DNA from: Paenibacillus sanguinis 2301083 = DSM 16941
GTDB lineage: Bacteria; Bacillota; Bacilli; Paenibacillales; Paenibacillaceae
Assembly (NCBI RefSeq): GCF_000374825.1
Contig: NZ_KB895382.1
Span: 1-64,000 of the forward strand
Reading direction: 5' to 3'
Length of the DNA: 64,000 nucleotides
A model generated the notes under the pieces. That model saw only the letters and a list, made by a program, of their open reading frames with translations, did no database searches and was not told where the DNA came from. The position numbers and the translations under genes were made by a program. Shown in pieces: positions 8,224 through 16,097 of this stretch. Each line of letters begins with the position of its first letter. Position 1 is the first letter of the stretch.

Positions 8224-9558
8224 GTGGGATTACATAAATTGAATTTGTCTCCGCCCCAAATTCTGGTGACGGGATTTGCCCTGATTATTATGCTTGGCGC
8301 TCTGCTGCTGATGCTGCCCATTTCCAGTGTTTCCGGGGCAAGCTTGCCATTTATCGATGCCTTGTTCACGGCCACCTCGGCTACCTGTGTAACCGGGCTG
8401 GTGGTCGTGGACACAGGCACTTATTTCTCCCCGTTCGGACAAGTGGTCATTTTGCTGCTGATTCAAGTGGGTGGCTTGGGTTTTATGAGTATAGCCACGA
8501 TGTTCTCTCTTGTATTCAAACGGAAAATATCGCTGCGGGACCGTCTGCTGCTGCAGGAAGCGATGAACCAGAATTCGATGGAAGGGATTGTTCGGCTGAT
8601 TCGCAAGGTCCTGTTCTATTCCTTGATTATTGAATCCGTTGCAGCGTTGCTCTTCACCCTGCGTTTGGCTCTGGATATGCCTTTCGGGAGAGCTTTGTAC
8701 TTTGGCCTATTTCATGCCATCGCCCTGTTTAATAATGCGGGCTTTCATTTGTTCGGAGGCAGTCATAGTCTGATGTCGTACGTGGCTGACCCGTTGATCA
8801 ACGTGGTCTCCATCTTCCTGATGGTCTCCGGGGGCCTGGGCTTTGTCGTCCTGTCTGACCTGTTCGATATTCGCCATCGCCGCAAGCTGTCGCTCCATTC
8901 CAAGGTTGTGCTATCGATGACGGCAGCCTTGATCGTATCCGGGGCCTTGGTTATCTTTGTCTTCGAGTTCACGAATGCCGGGACGCTGAAGCCGCTGGAC
9001 TGGGGCGGCAAGCTATGGAGTGCGCTGTTCCAGTCGGTGGCGCCGCGAACAGCTGGAGCCCATACGCTGGACATTGAAGCCCTCCGTCAGGCTACGCAAT
9101 TCTTCATTATTATCTTGATGTTTATCGGGGCTTCTCCGGGCTCCACCGGGGGCGGCATCAAGACGACCACCTTCACGATTTTGGCCGGTGCGGTGCTGTC
9201 GATGATTCGCGGGCGTACAGACCTGGTACTGTTCCGTTATAGGGTGGTTCAGGAGCGGATCTTTAAAGCGGTAACCCTGACCATGATGTCGTTATTTTTC
9301 ATCATTACTGTGGCCATCCTGTTGTCTTCCACCGAAGAAGCGGGGTTTCTGGCAATATTGTTTGAGGCGACCTCCGCTTTTGGGACAGTAGGCTTATCTA
9401 TGGGAGTGACCGAGCACCTGACGACCATAGGCAAGCTCATCCTCAGCTTTACGATGTTCGCGGGACGTCTTGGACCGCTGACGCTTGCTTATGCACTGGG
9501 ACCGAAGAAGGGGAAAGAGCCTTACCGTCATCCGGAAGGCAAAATGATTATAGGATAA
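8224..9558 (+). CDS. ktrB: Ktr-type potassium channel subunit KtrB
   Basis: This 444-residue membrane protein of the Trk/Ktr/HKT family conducts K+ (with Na+ dependence in relatives). Four membrane-pore-membrane repeats are visible, with selectivity-loop sequences such as SATCVTGLVV, NNAGFHLFGG, VAPRTAG and TSAFGTVGLS. The gating loop GASPGSTGGGIKTTT is typical. The start is GTG 8224 after GAGGTGAGCC. It is cotranscribed with ktrA 16 bases downstream and controlled by the c-di-AMP riboswitch. The order B-then-A is reversed relative to Bacillus ktrAB. It could equally be called KtrD by sequence class. Confidence 0.92.
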   Translation: MGLHKLNLSPPQILVTGFALIIMLGALLLMLPISSVSGASLPFIDALFTATSATCVTGLVVVDTGTYFSPFGQVVILLLIQVGGLGFMSIATMFSLVFKRKISLRDRLLLQEAMNQNSMEGIVRLIRKVLFYSLIIESVAALLFTLRLALDMPFGRALYFGLFHAIALFNNAGFHLFGGSHSLMSYVADPLINVVSIFLMVSGGLGFVVLSDLFDIRHRRKLSLHSKVVLSMTAALIVSGALVIFVFEFTNAGTLKPLDWGGKLWSALFQSVAPRTAGAHTLDIEALRQATQFFIIILMFIGASPGSTGGGIKTTTFTILAGAVLSMIRGRTDLVLFRYRVVQERIFKAVTLTMMSLFFIITVAILLSSTEEAGFLAILFEATSAFGTVGLSMGVTEHLTTIGKLILSFTMFAGRLGPLTLAYALGPKKGKEPYRHPEGKMIIG

Positions 9559-9574
9559 GGGGATATTACCTTTC

Positions 9575-10243
9575 ATGAGAACACAGCAGTTTGTAGTAAT
9601 TGGGCTGGGACGCTTTGGCTCAAATTTGGCGCTGGAGCTGGTGGGCCTCGGTTATGAGGTGCTCGGCATCGACCGTAATGAGGAACTGGTTCAGGAGCTG
9701 AGTGATCAGTTGACACACGCCGTCGCCGCTGATGCCACTGACGAGGAAATGCTTAAATCGTTAGGGGTGCGCAATTTTGACTGCGGCATTGTGGCTATCG
9801 GCAATGACATCCAGATGAGCATTCTGGCAGCGATTTTGTTGAAGGAGCTTGGGATCAAGACGGTGGTAGCCAAAGCCATCTCGCTGCTTCATGGACGCGC
9901 GCTGGAGAAGCTGGGCGTAGACCGGATTATTTATCCCGAGAGGGATATGGGCATAAGGGTTGCCCACCAGCTTGTCACACCCAACCTGCTGGATTATATC
10001 GAATTATCCAAGGAGTTCAGCATTGTGGAAATGAAGGTCCCGGCTCGCATGCATGGCAAAAGCCTGGGGGAGCTGAATACACGCTCCCGGTTTGCCTGCA
10101 GTGTAGTGGCCCTTCACAGGGGCGATAGTCTCATGGTGGCACCGACGGCCATGGACCAGTTATGCGAGGGAGATATCATGGTGATTATCGGCGGGAACGA
10201 GAAGATGGAGCAGTTTGAGCATATGATCAATGAAGAAGCATAG
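9575..10243 (+). CDS. ktrA: Ktr potassium uptake regulatory subunit KtrA
   Basis: This 222-residue cytoplasmic RCK protein forms an octameric gating ring under KtrB. The Rossmann RCK_N domain begins FVVIGLGRFGSNLA (GxGxxG, ligand ATP/ADP) with acidic D at the end of beta-2 (LGIDRNEE). The RCK_C (TrkA_C) domain covers about residues 140-220; in relatives it also binds c-di-AMP. That would give control by c-di-AMP at both RNA and protein level. ATG 9575 lies 16 bases after ktrB. A strong terminator follows. Confidence 0.92.
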   Translation: MRTQQFVVIGLGRFGSNLALELVGLGYEVLGIDRNEELVQELSDQLTHAVAADATDEEMLKSLGVRNFDCGIVAIGNDIQMSILAAILLKELGIKTVVAKAISLLHGRALEKLGVDRIIYPERDMGIRVAHQLVTPNLLDYIELSKEFSIVEMKVPARMHGKSLGELNTRSRFACSVVALHRGDSLMVAPTAMDQLCEGDIMVIIGGNEKMEQFEHMINEEA

Positions 10244-10246
10244 TGA

Positions 10247-10292
10247 AGCAGCCGCTTGCATAGGTGTAAATCTGTGGGCGGCTGCTTTTTTT
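10247..10292 (+). terminator. Terminator after ktrA
   Basis: AGCAGCCGC pairs with GCGGCTGCT across a 22-base loop and is followed by T7. It starts within the last bases after the ktrA stop. Confidence 0.85.
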
Positions 10293-10346
10293 GTCTCTGT
10301 TGGATATGAGATATACGCAGGTTGAATGCTTCGGTCTTACGATGAA

Positions 10347-11258
10347 TCACAATGACAAATCCCGAACCAGACGGTGACGTACCTGGGCAATCCATTCCTT
10401 CATGTCCCGGCTAAGCTCTGATTTGTCATCGTAGACGAGACAGGTCTCCCGGCGGGTCTGCTCCAGCTCGGGGATGGGGATGCTCAGCAGGCCGTTATCG
10501 CGCAGCAAGGACGCGCGCAGGTATGACTTGGGCAGCAACGCGACTGCTTTGCAAATGGGCAGGAGCCTCACGATGGCCTCGAAGGAGTCGATCTCCATCC
10601 GGATATCCGGAATGATGCTGTACCGTCCAAACAGATCGTCGATCAGCTTGCGATACCATGTGCCTTTAGAAAACACGATCATGGGCTGGCCGTTCAAGTC
10701 CTCCATGATGATGCGCTGATCCTGATAAATGGTGGACAGCTCCTGATCTTTGGGAACGACGAGCTCCAGATGGTCCTGGAATAAAGGCAGGCATTTGAGC
10801 CCGGTTTCACTGATAGATGAAGCAACCACACCGATATCCACCTTTTTGTGACGTACATAAGACACAATTTCATGCGTTTTTCCAGTTAACAGCTTAAGCT
10901 CAATATCGGGGAGCTTCTCCATCAAGGTGGTGACAAGCGGCGGGAGCGTTGTCTGAATGGTAGTCAAGCTGGCTCCGAGTGTGACCACGCTGCGTTCTGC
11001 CGTTTTGAAGCGGGAGACGGCCTGCAGGAAGGTCTGATGCCGCTGCCGCTGCTCCAGTGCATACAGGTAGGCCTCCTGACCGATGCGGGTCAGCTCCAGC
11101 CGTTTGCCTTTCCGGTGAAATAGCGCGATCCCCCATTCCTCCTCCAGCTTGGCAATTTTGCGCGACAGGGCTGGCTGCGAGATGTTGAGCACCTTGGAGG
11201 CCTGATTTAAACTGGATTGCTCCACAACTGTCGTAAACACCAAAAATTCCTCCAGCAT
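10347..11258 (-). CDS. LysR-family transcriptional regulator
   Basis: This 303-residue regulator has an N-terminal winged HTH (residues 1-60, NQASKVLNISQPALSRKIAKLEE) and a C-terminal periplasmic-binding-like effector domain. It is transcribed divergently from sdhCAB with a 215-base AT-rich gap, the classical LysR layout, so it probably senses a central-metabolism ligand and controls sdh. A role like CcpC is possible but not shown by sequence. ATG 11258 is preceded by AAAGGAGGCAGC. Confidence 0.88.
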   Translation of the reverse strand: MLEEFLVFTTVVEQSSLNQASKVLNISQPALSRKIAKLEEEWGIALFHRKGKRLELTRIGQEAYLYALEQRQRHQTFLQAVSRFKTAERSVVTLGASLTTIQTTLPPLVTTLMEKLPDIELKLLTGKTHEIVSYVRHKKVDIGVVASSISETGLKCLPLFQDHLELVVPKDQELSTIYQDQRIIMEDLNGQPMIVFSKGTWYRKLIDDLFGRYSIIPDIRMEIDSFEAIVRLLPICKAVALLPKSYLRASLLRDNGLLSIPIPELEQTRRETCLVYDDKSELSRDMKEWIAQVRHRLVRDLSL

Positions 11259-11473
11259 GCTGCCTCCTTTTTATGGCATTTCAGGAATCTACAGGATTCC
11301 TTATGCACATTAGTTATAATAATTAATAAGTATATTGCAATTCCATTATAAGATGAAAAGGAGTAACATGAAAAGTGACACAAGTTGTTCACATGTTACC
11401 TTTGTTACAAACTATTTTACAATTGCGAAATTTGAAAAGAGATGCACAACCAAGGAAAGGGGTACACGCACTT
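11259..11473. promoter_or_regulatory. Divergent lysR/sdhC control region
   Basis: This is AT-rich DNA with short symmetric elements (TTATAATAATTAATAAG around 11310-11330) that could be LysR or CcpC sites. Two weak upstream starts (GTG 11375 in frame with sdhC, and an ATG after AAAAGGAGTAAC) are present. I do not call either as a gene. Confidence 0.35.
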
Positions 11474-12145
11474 ATGAAAGGGTTTTATTCCAGAAAACTT
11501 CATTCGCTTCTGGGTGTCATTCCGTTGGGCGCTTTTCTGCTGGAGCATATGGTCACCAACTTCTCGGCGGTTGAAGGAGGCAGCGAAGGCTTCAAGGAAG
11601 CTGTAGCCTTTCTGAACGGCTTGCCGCTTGTATTGTTGCTCGAAATGTTCGGGATTTGGCTGCCGCTGCTATATCATGGCGTCTATGGCATGTACATCGC
11701 CTTTCAGGCCAAGCCCAACAACGGACGATTTAACACGGAGCGCAACTTGCGTTATCTGCTGCAGCGGATTACCGGTGTAATCGCCTTTGCCTTTGTGATC
11801 TGGCATGTGCTGGAGACACGGGTGCAGGTGGCGCTTGGTCGTGTATCGCATGAGGAATTGGGCGGTGTGATGCATGATATCGTAAATCAGCCTATCTTCT
11901 TCCTGCTATATCTGATCGGCATCGTCTCTGCGGCTTTTCACTTTACGAACGGCTTATGGTCATTCCTGGTGAGCTGGGGCATAACTGTGGGTCCCCGTTC
12001 GCAGCGCGTATCTTCTCATATTTGCATGGGGTTGTTCGCCATCGTGTCCGTGATGTTCATCTGGTCGCTGATTGCGTTCCGCGACGCGGAGTTCCAGGCG
12101 GGGGGCGCAGCGTTGCTGGAAACGATCAAGGCGCTTGCGGCCTAG
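11474..12145 (+). CDS. sdhC: Succinate dehydrogenase cytochrome b558 subunit
   Basis: This 223-residue membrane anchor has five predicted spans and histidines in the spans (LLEHMV, YHGVYG, IWHVLE, AAFHFTNG) that ligate two b hemes in Bacillus-type SdhC. It passes electrons from SdhAB to menaquinone. The frame is open to 11375, but ATG 11474 with AAAGGGG upstream gives the family-typical MKGFYSRKLHSLLG start. First gene of sdhCAB. Confidence 0.93.
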   Translation: MKGFYSRKLHSLLGVIPLGAFLLEHMVTNFSAVEGGSEGFKEAVAFLNGLPLVLLLEMFGIWLPLLYHGVYGMYIAFQAKPNNGRFNTERNLRYLLQRITGVIAFAFVIWHVLETRVQVALGRVSHEELGGVMHDIVNQPIFFLLYLIGIVSAAFHFTNGLWSFLVSWGITVGPRSQRVSSHICMGLFAIVSVMFIWSLIAFRDAEFQAGGAALLETIKALAA

Positions 12146-12272
12146 GCCGCTTGCTCGGATAGTAAGAGCTGAAGTAAGAGACGGACGGCAATTGCCAAGG
12201 GCGAGCAGTCCAGCAGCCCGGCCTGGCTATCCGTCCATACGCACTACAAAACGTTTAGGAGTTGAAACAGAG

Positions 12273-14087
12273 ATGGCTAAACAAAGCTTGATTGTTGTAG
12301 GCGGCGGCCTGGCCGGGCTGATGGCCACGATTAAATCGGCGGAGGCAGGCGTACCGGTGCAGCTCTTTTCCCTTGTGCCGGTGAAGCGTTCCCACTCGGT
12401 GTGTGCGCAAGGCGGTATTAATGGCGCCGTGAACACCAAGGGGGAGGGCGATTCGCCGTGGGAGCATTTTGACGATACGGTCTATGGCGGGGACTTCCTG
12501 GCTAACCAGCCGCCAGTCAAAGCGATGTGCGAGGCCGCTCCCGGCATCATTCATCTGATGGACCGGATGGGCGTGATGTTCAACCGTACGCCGGAGGGGT
12601 TGCTCGATTTCCGCCGTTTTGGGGGTACAAAGCGCCACCGGACAGCCTTTGCCGGGGCAACGACCGGCCAGCAGCTACTGTACGCTTTGGATGAGCAGGT
12701 ACGTCGCTATGAGGCGGCCGGGCTGGTGACCAAATATGAGAACTGGGAATTTCTATCGGCAGTAATCGATGATGAAGGCATCTGTCGCGGCATTTCCGCA
12801 CAAAATTTGCGTTCGATGGAGATCGTTACCTTTGCGGCGGATGCGGTTATTCTGGCCACCGGTGGTCCGGGCATTATTTTCGGCAAAACAACGAATTCCG
12901 TCATTAATACGGGTACGGCTGCCAGCGCGGTGTACCAGCAAGGGGTTACCTACGCTAACGGCGAGTTTATCCAAATTCACCCTACGGCCATTCCGGGGGA
13001 CGACAAGCTGCGTCTCATGTCCGAATCGGCGCGGGGCGAAGGCGGGCGCATCTGGACGTACAAGGATGGCAAGCCATGGTATTTCCTGGAGGAGAAATAT
13101 CCGGCTTACGGCAATCTGGTGCCGCGGGATATCGCAACACGGGAAATCTTCAGCGTGTGTATTGATATGAAGCTGGGGATTAACGGGGAGAACATGGTGT
13201 ACCTCGATTTGTCGCATAAAGATCCGAAGGAACTGGACGTCAAGCTTGGGGGCATTATCGAAATCTACGAGAAATTTATGGGCGATGATCCGCGCAAGAT
13301 TCCGATGAAAATTTTCCCGGCAGTGCACTATTCCATGGGTGGCATGTGGGTCGACTACAATCAGATGACCAGCATTCCCGGGTTGTTTGCGGCGGGCGAA
13401 TGCGAATATCAATATCATGGAGCAAACCGGCTTGGAGCCAATTCGCTGGTATCAGCTATCTATGGTGGGATGGTCGCGGGACCAAAGGCGGTCGAATACA
13501 TTCGCGGCTTGAAGAAGTCGGCGGCGGACGTCAATCCCGCGGTATTTGACAGCTTCCGCAAGGACCAGGTTGATAAATATGAGGGTCTGCTGGCGATGAA
13601 TGGAACGGAGAACCCTTATGTGCTGCACAAGGAATTGGGCGAGTGGATGACAGCCAACATGACGGTGGTGCGTTATAATGACAAGCTGGAAGCGACTATT
13701 GGCAAAATTAAAGAGCTGAAGGAACGCTACGGGAAAATCAATATTAACGACACGTCCCGCTGGAGCAATGCCGGAGCTACATTTACCCGTCAGCTCTGGA
13801 ATATGATGGAGTTGGCCGAGGCGATGACGCTGTCGGCGCTGCTGCGCAATGAGAGCCGAGGAGCCCACTATAAGCCGGACTTTCCGGAGAGAAATGATGA
13901 GGAATTTCTGAGAACAACCAAGGCGTCCTGGACGCCGGACGGACCACGGATATCATACGAGGCGGTGGATGTATCCCTGATTCCGCCGCGCATTCGCGAT
14001 TATTCCAAGGACAAATTAGGAGGGAACACGGATGGCGATGACCGAAGCGGAAGTAAGCGGGAACAAAATGAAGGTGAAGAAGGTTAA
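12273..14087 (+). CDS. sdhA: Succinate dehydrogenase flavoprotein subunit
   Basis: SdhA oxidises succinate to fumarate with covalent FAD. The FAD-binding motif VVGGGLAGLMAT is at residues 8-19, the flavinylation site is the HSVCAQGGINGA region, and the catalytic HPTAIPG and RGEGGR segments follow. ATG 12273 lies after TTAGGAGTTG. At 604 residues it is about 20 longer than expected: the frame reads through the sdhB ribosome site and 56 bases into sdhB, adding a polar tail (GNTDGDDRSGSK...). The core is intact. Confidence 0.93.
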   Translation: MAKQSLIVVGGGLAGLMATIKSAEAGVPVQLFSLVPVKRSHSVCAQGGINGAVNTKGEGDSPWEHFDDTVYGGDFLANQPPVKAMCEAAPGIIHLMDRMGVMFNRTPEGLLDFRRFGGTKRHRTAFAGATTGQQLLYALDEQVRRYEAAGLVTKYENWEFLSAVIDDEGICRGISAQNLRSMEIVTFAADAVILATGGPGIIFGKTTNSVINTGTAASAVYQQGVTYANGEFIQIHPTAIPGDDKLRLMSESARGEGGRIWTYKDGKPWYFLEEKYPAYGNLVPRDIATREIFSVCIDMKLGINGENMVYLDLSHKDPKELDVKLGGIIEIYEKFMGDDPRKIPMKIFPAVHYSMGGMWVDYNQMTSIPGLFAAGECEYQYHGANRLGANSLVSAIYGGMVAGPKAVEYIRGLKKSAADVNPAVFDSFRKDQVDKYEGLLAMNGTENPYVLHKELGEWMTANMTVVRYNDKLEATIGKIKELKERYGKININDTSRWSNAGATFTRQLWNMMELAEAMTLSALLRNESRGAHYKPDFPERNDEEFLRTTKASWTPDGPRISYEAVDVSLIPPRIRDYSKDKLGGNTDGDDRSGSKREQNEGEEG

Positions 14088-14817
14088 ATTCATCATAACG
14101 CGTCAGGATGAACCTGAGTCCAAGTCCTATATCGAAGAGTTCGAGCTGGACTATCGTCCCGGCATGAATGTGATCAGCGCATTGATGGAAATTCAGCGCA
14201 ATCCGGTGAATGGAAAAGGGCAGACGACCGCCCCGGTCTGCTGGGAATCGAATTGCCTGGAGGAGGTATGTGGCGCTTGCTCGATGGTGATTAACGGCAA
14301 GCCACGACAGGCTTGCGCTGCTTTGGTGGATCAATTGGAGCAGCCGATCCGGCTGGAGCCAATGCGGACCTTTCCGGTCGTGCGTGATCTCATGATTGAT
14401 CGTACCCGCATGTTCAACGCGCTGAAGAAGGTGAAGGCCTGGATTCCTATCGATGGCACGTACGATCTGGGGCCTGGTCCCCGTATGGCGGAGAAGAAAC
14501 GGCAGTGGGCCTATGAGTTGTCCAAATGTATGACCTGCGGGGTTTGTCTGGAAGCCTGCCCTAATGTGAATGAAAAGACTAACTTTATGGGGCCTGCAGC
14601 CATTTCCCAGGTTCGCCTGTTCAATGCCCATCCAACCGGGGAGATGAATGCCGAAGAACGCCTGGATGCCTTGATGGAGGATGGCGGCATCGAAGGCTGC
14701 GGCAATTCACAGAACTGTGTTGTGGCTTGTCCGAAGGGCATTCCATTGACAACCTCGATTGCCGAAATGAACAAGGCCACAACCAAGCATATGTTCAAGC
14801 GTTGGTTAGGAGTTTAA
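14032..14817 (+). CDS. sdhB: Succinate dehydrogenase iron-sulfur subunit
   Basis: This 261-residue subunit carries three Fe-S clusters. The plant-type [2Fe-2S] motif is CWESNCLEEVCGAC with a later C, and the bacterial ferredoxin motifs are CMTCGVCLEACP and CGNSQNCVVACPKG. It relays electrons from FAD to the SdhC hemes. ATG 14032 follows TTAGGAGGGAACACGG, which lies inside the 3' end of sdhA, so translational coupling is likely. Confidence 0.94.
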   Translation: MAMTEAEVSGNKMKVKKVKFIITRQDEPESKSYIEEFELDYRPGMNVISALMEIQRNPVNGKGQTTAPVCWESNCLEEVCGACSMVINGKPRQACAALVDQLEQPIRLEPMRTFPVVRDLMIDRTRMFNALKKVKAWIPIDGTYDLGPGPRMAEKKRQWAYELSKCMTCGVCLEACPNVNEKTNFMGPAAISQVRLFNAHPTGEMNAEERLDALMEDGGIEGCGNSQNCVVACPKGIPLTTSIAEMNKATTKHMFKRWLGV

Positions 14818-14846
14818 GAGCAGCACATGCATACGATGATAAAAAT

Positions 14847-14884
14847 GACATTCAAAAGATTCCGTTTTGAATGTCTTTTTTTTT
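14847..14884 (+). terminator. Terminator after sdhB
   Basis: GACATTCAAAA pairs with TTTTGAATGTC around GATTCCG and is followed by T9. It ends the sdhCAB transcript. Confidence 0.9.
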
Positions 14885-14887
14885 GGA

Positions 14888-15067
14888 TTAAAACAAAAAC
14901 CAGAGGTTGACATGATCCATTCGGGAGCAAATCAAAAACGAACCTACCTCTAACAGGAAATCCTCATGCTAATTCACCTGTATTTCACCAAATATGACAT
15001 ATAACAGGAAATCCTCATGTTAATTTTGGACTTTTCCCAAAAATCGACCATTTCATAATGATTAGCA
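14888..15067. repeat. Dispersed 180-bp intergenic repeat, copy 2
   Basis: This is the inverted partner of 295-475. It starts directly after the sdhB terminator with TTAAAACAAAAACCAGAGG and ends with ATGATTAGCA. Motifs of the type AACAGGAAATCCTCATG occur twice inside. Beyond it, 15061-15130 continues with related short motifs (AGGAGGAAATCC and TTTAGCGGGAG), which also recur at 33600-33740. Confidence 0.85.
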
Positions 15068-15297
15068 GGAGGAAATCCATATAAGTCCCCGATTCTGGCG
15101 GATTTAAGCTATTTAGCGGGAGTTTTTCCCTATAATAAGAAGAGGAACCCCCGAATAGAACCTGGGAACCAGCGGTATTCAGTGAATTCTTGGGATACGT
15201 GCATTGCACCTCATAAGTCTTGCTAACGATCAACCGCTAATTTTTAAATTGAGCTTTTTTTTAGAATAAATTCATCAGAACGCCATTAGATAAATAG
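15068..15297. other. Intergenic DNA between repeat copy 2 and the RidA gene
   Basis: Apart from short AGCGGGA/AAATCC motifs of the same family as the repeat, I see no gene or structured RNA. A leftward frame at 15015-15233 lies within repeat-derived sequence and is not supported. Confidence 0.4.
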
Positions 15298-15315
15298 GAA
15301 CATTTGTTCTATAAT
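15298..15315 (+). promoter_or_regulatory. LexA-like box overlapping a -10 element
   Basis: GAACATTTGTTC (15298-15309) fits the Gram-positive LexA/DinR half-site pattern GAAC-N4-GTTC and abuts TATAAT at 15310-15315. This would place RidA-family gene expression under SOS control if functional. The flanking CG of the full consensus is not kept. Confidence 0.4.
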
Positions 15316-15363
15316 TATGTAGCGTGTTCATTATAACCAATTCATTCAAGGAGTGGAATAGCA

Positions 15364-15732
15364 ATGAGCAATTTAATTCGACATGAGATTAATGAAGAAT
15401 ATGCTTATTCCGGTTTTGTGGAAGCTGGAGATTTTATTTTTCTTAGCTTCTGCGTGGGCAATGTTGGAGGCTCGGTCGAAGACCAAGTGGAAGGTGCGCT
15501 CAATAACATGAGCGAGCGGTTAGCCAAGGTGAATTTATCTTTGGATTCTGTAGTGAAGATGGACGTACTGCTTAGAGATGTTTGGGATATCCCTGTCATG
15601 GAGAAGGTGTTCAAGCAACGATTTAAAGGGAATTATCCCGCAAGAAAAACCATTTCCACGGAATTTGCCCACGTAGGCGGTCCTGATGGGCTTAAAGTTC
15701 AAATTGATGCTGTGGCATATAAAGGGAAATAG
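15364..15732 (+). CDS. RidA-family (YjgF/YER057c) protein
   Basis: This 122-residue protein of the Rid superfamily has members that are trimeric enamine/imine deaminases detoxifying reactive PLP-enzyme products. Features include FLSFCVGNVGG, the DVWDIP segment and the conserved arginine in YPARKTIST, which in active RidA anchors the substrate carboxylate. It is more divergent than housekeeping RidA, so a subfamily with other substrates is possible. The start ATG 15364 has AAGGAGTGGAATAGCA upstream. It is monocistronic with its own terminator. Confidence 0.82.
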   Translation: MSNLIRHEINEEYAYSGFVEAGDFIFLSFCVGNVGGSVEDQVEGALNNMSERLAKVNLSLDSVVKMDVLLRDVWDIPVMEKVFKQRFKGNYPARKTISTEFAHVGGPDGLKVQIDAVAYKGK

Positions 15733-15756
15733 CCTGTTATGGCGGCAAAAAGATAG

Positions 15757-15785
15757 AGAGACAGCGATTTTTGCGGTCTCTTTTT
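15757..15785 (+). terminator. Terminator after the RidA-family gene
   Basis: AGAGAC pairs with GTCTCT, supported by an inner GCG/TGC partial stem, followed by T5. Confidence 0.7.
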
Positions 15786-15866
15786 GATGGCTGCCCTTAC
15801 TGACCCGGGGTGACGCTTGGCCACATCATTGTGTTATAAAGAGTGTCCACAGTTAACTTTCCCCGG

Positions 15867-15917
15867 TTGACACCTGGAAAACGAACATGTAATATAGTTA
15901 AATCGTAAAAATTACGA
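15867..15917 (+). promoter_or_regulatory. Zur-box promoter of rpmG and the COG0523 gene
   Basis: TTGACA (15867-15872), a 17-base spacer and TAATAT (15890-15895) are followed at the start-site position by TCGTAAAAATTACGA (15903-15917), a perfect 6-3-6 palindrome fitting the Bacillus Zur consensus. Zinc-loaded Zur would block this promoter. Confidence 0.88.
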
Positions 15918-15935
15918 AAAAGGAGATGCTTTACC

Positions 15936-16085
15936 ATGAGAGTTGTGATTACTTTAGCTTGCACGGAAACCGGAGATCGGAATTACACCACGACCAAAAA
16001 CAAAAAGACCCATCCTGAACGGATGGAATTGCGCAAATTTTGCCCACGCTTGAGAAAATACACATTACACCGCGAAACACGCTAG
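15936..16085 (+). CDS. rpmG: Ribosomal protein L33, zinc-free paralog
   Basis: This 49-residue L33 begins [17 protein letters not shown]. The usual two CxxC zinc knuckles are broken (CTET, and a single C in the second site), so it is a C-minus form that does not need zinc. In Bacillus such paralogs replace zinc-binding L33 during starvation and free zinc. That role fits the perfect Zur box 18 bases upstream. ATG 15936 follows AAAGGAGATGC. It is followed 12 bases later by the COG0523 gene, so the two are cotranscribed. Confidence 0.93.
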   Translation: MRVVITLACTETGDRNYTTTKNKKTHPERMELRKFCPRLRKYTLHRETR

Positions 16086-16097
16086 GAGGCTTATCGT

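Noticed and set aside
11335-11574. Leader gene upstream of sdhC (ATG after AAAAGGAGTAAC)
   Set aside because: It runs far into sdhC in another frame and has no recognisable product; treated as chance.
12753-14631. Antisense frames of 221 and 282 codons opposite sdhA and sdhB
   Set aside because: Low-complexity shadows without starts or motifs, opposite well-identified genes.
15838-15860. Possible second IS3-type end (AGAGTGTCCAC)
   Set aside because: Only about ten bases match the IS end at 261-271, and the rest of the terminal repeat is missing.
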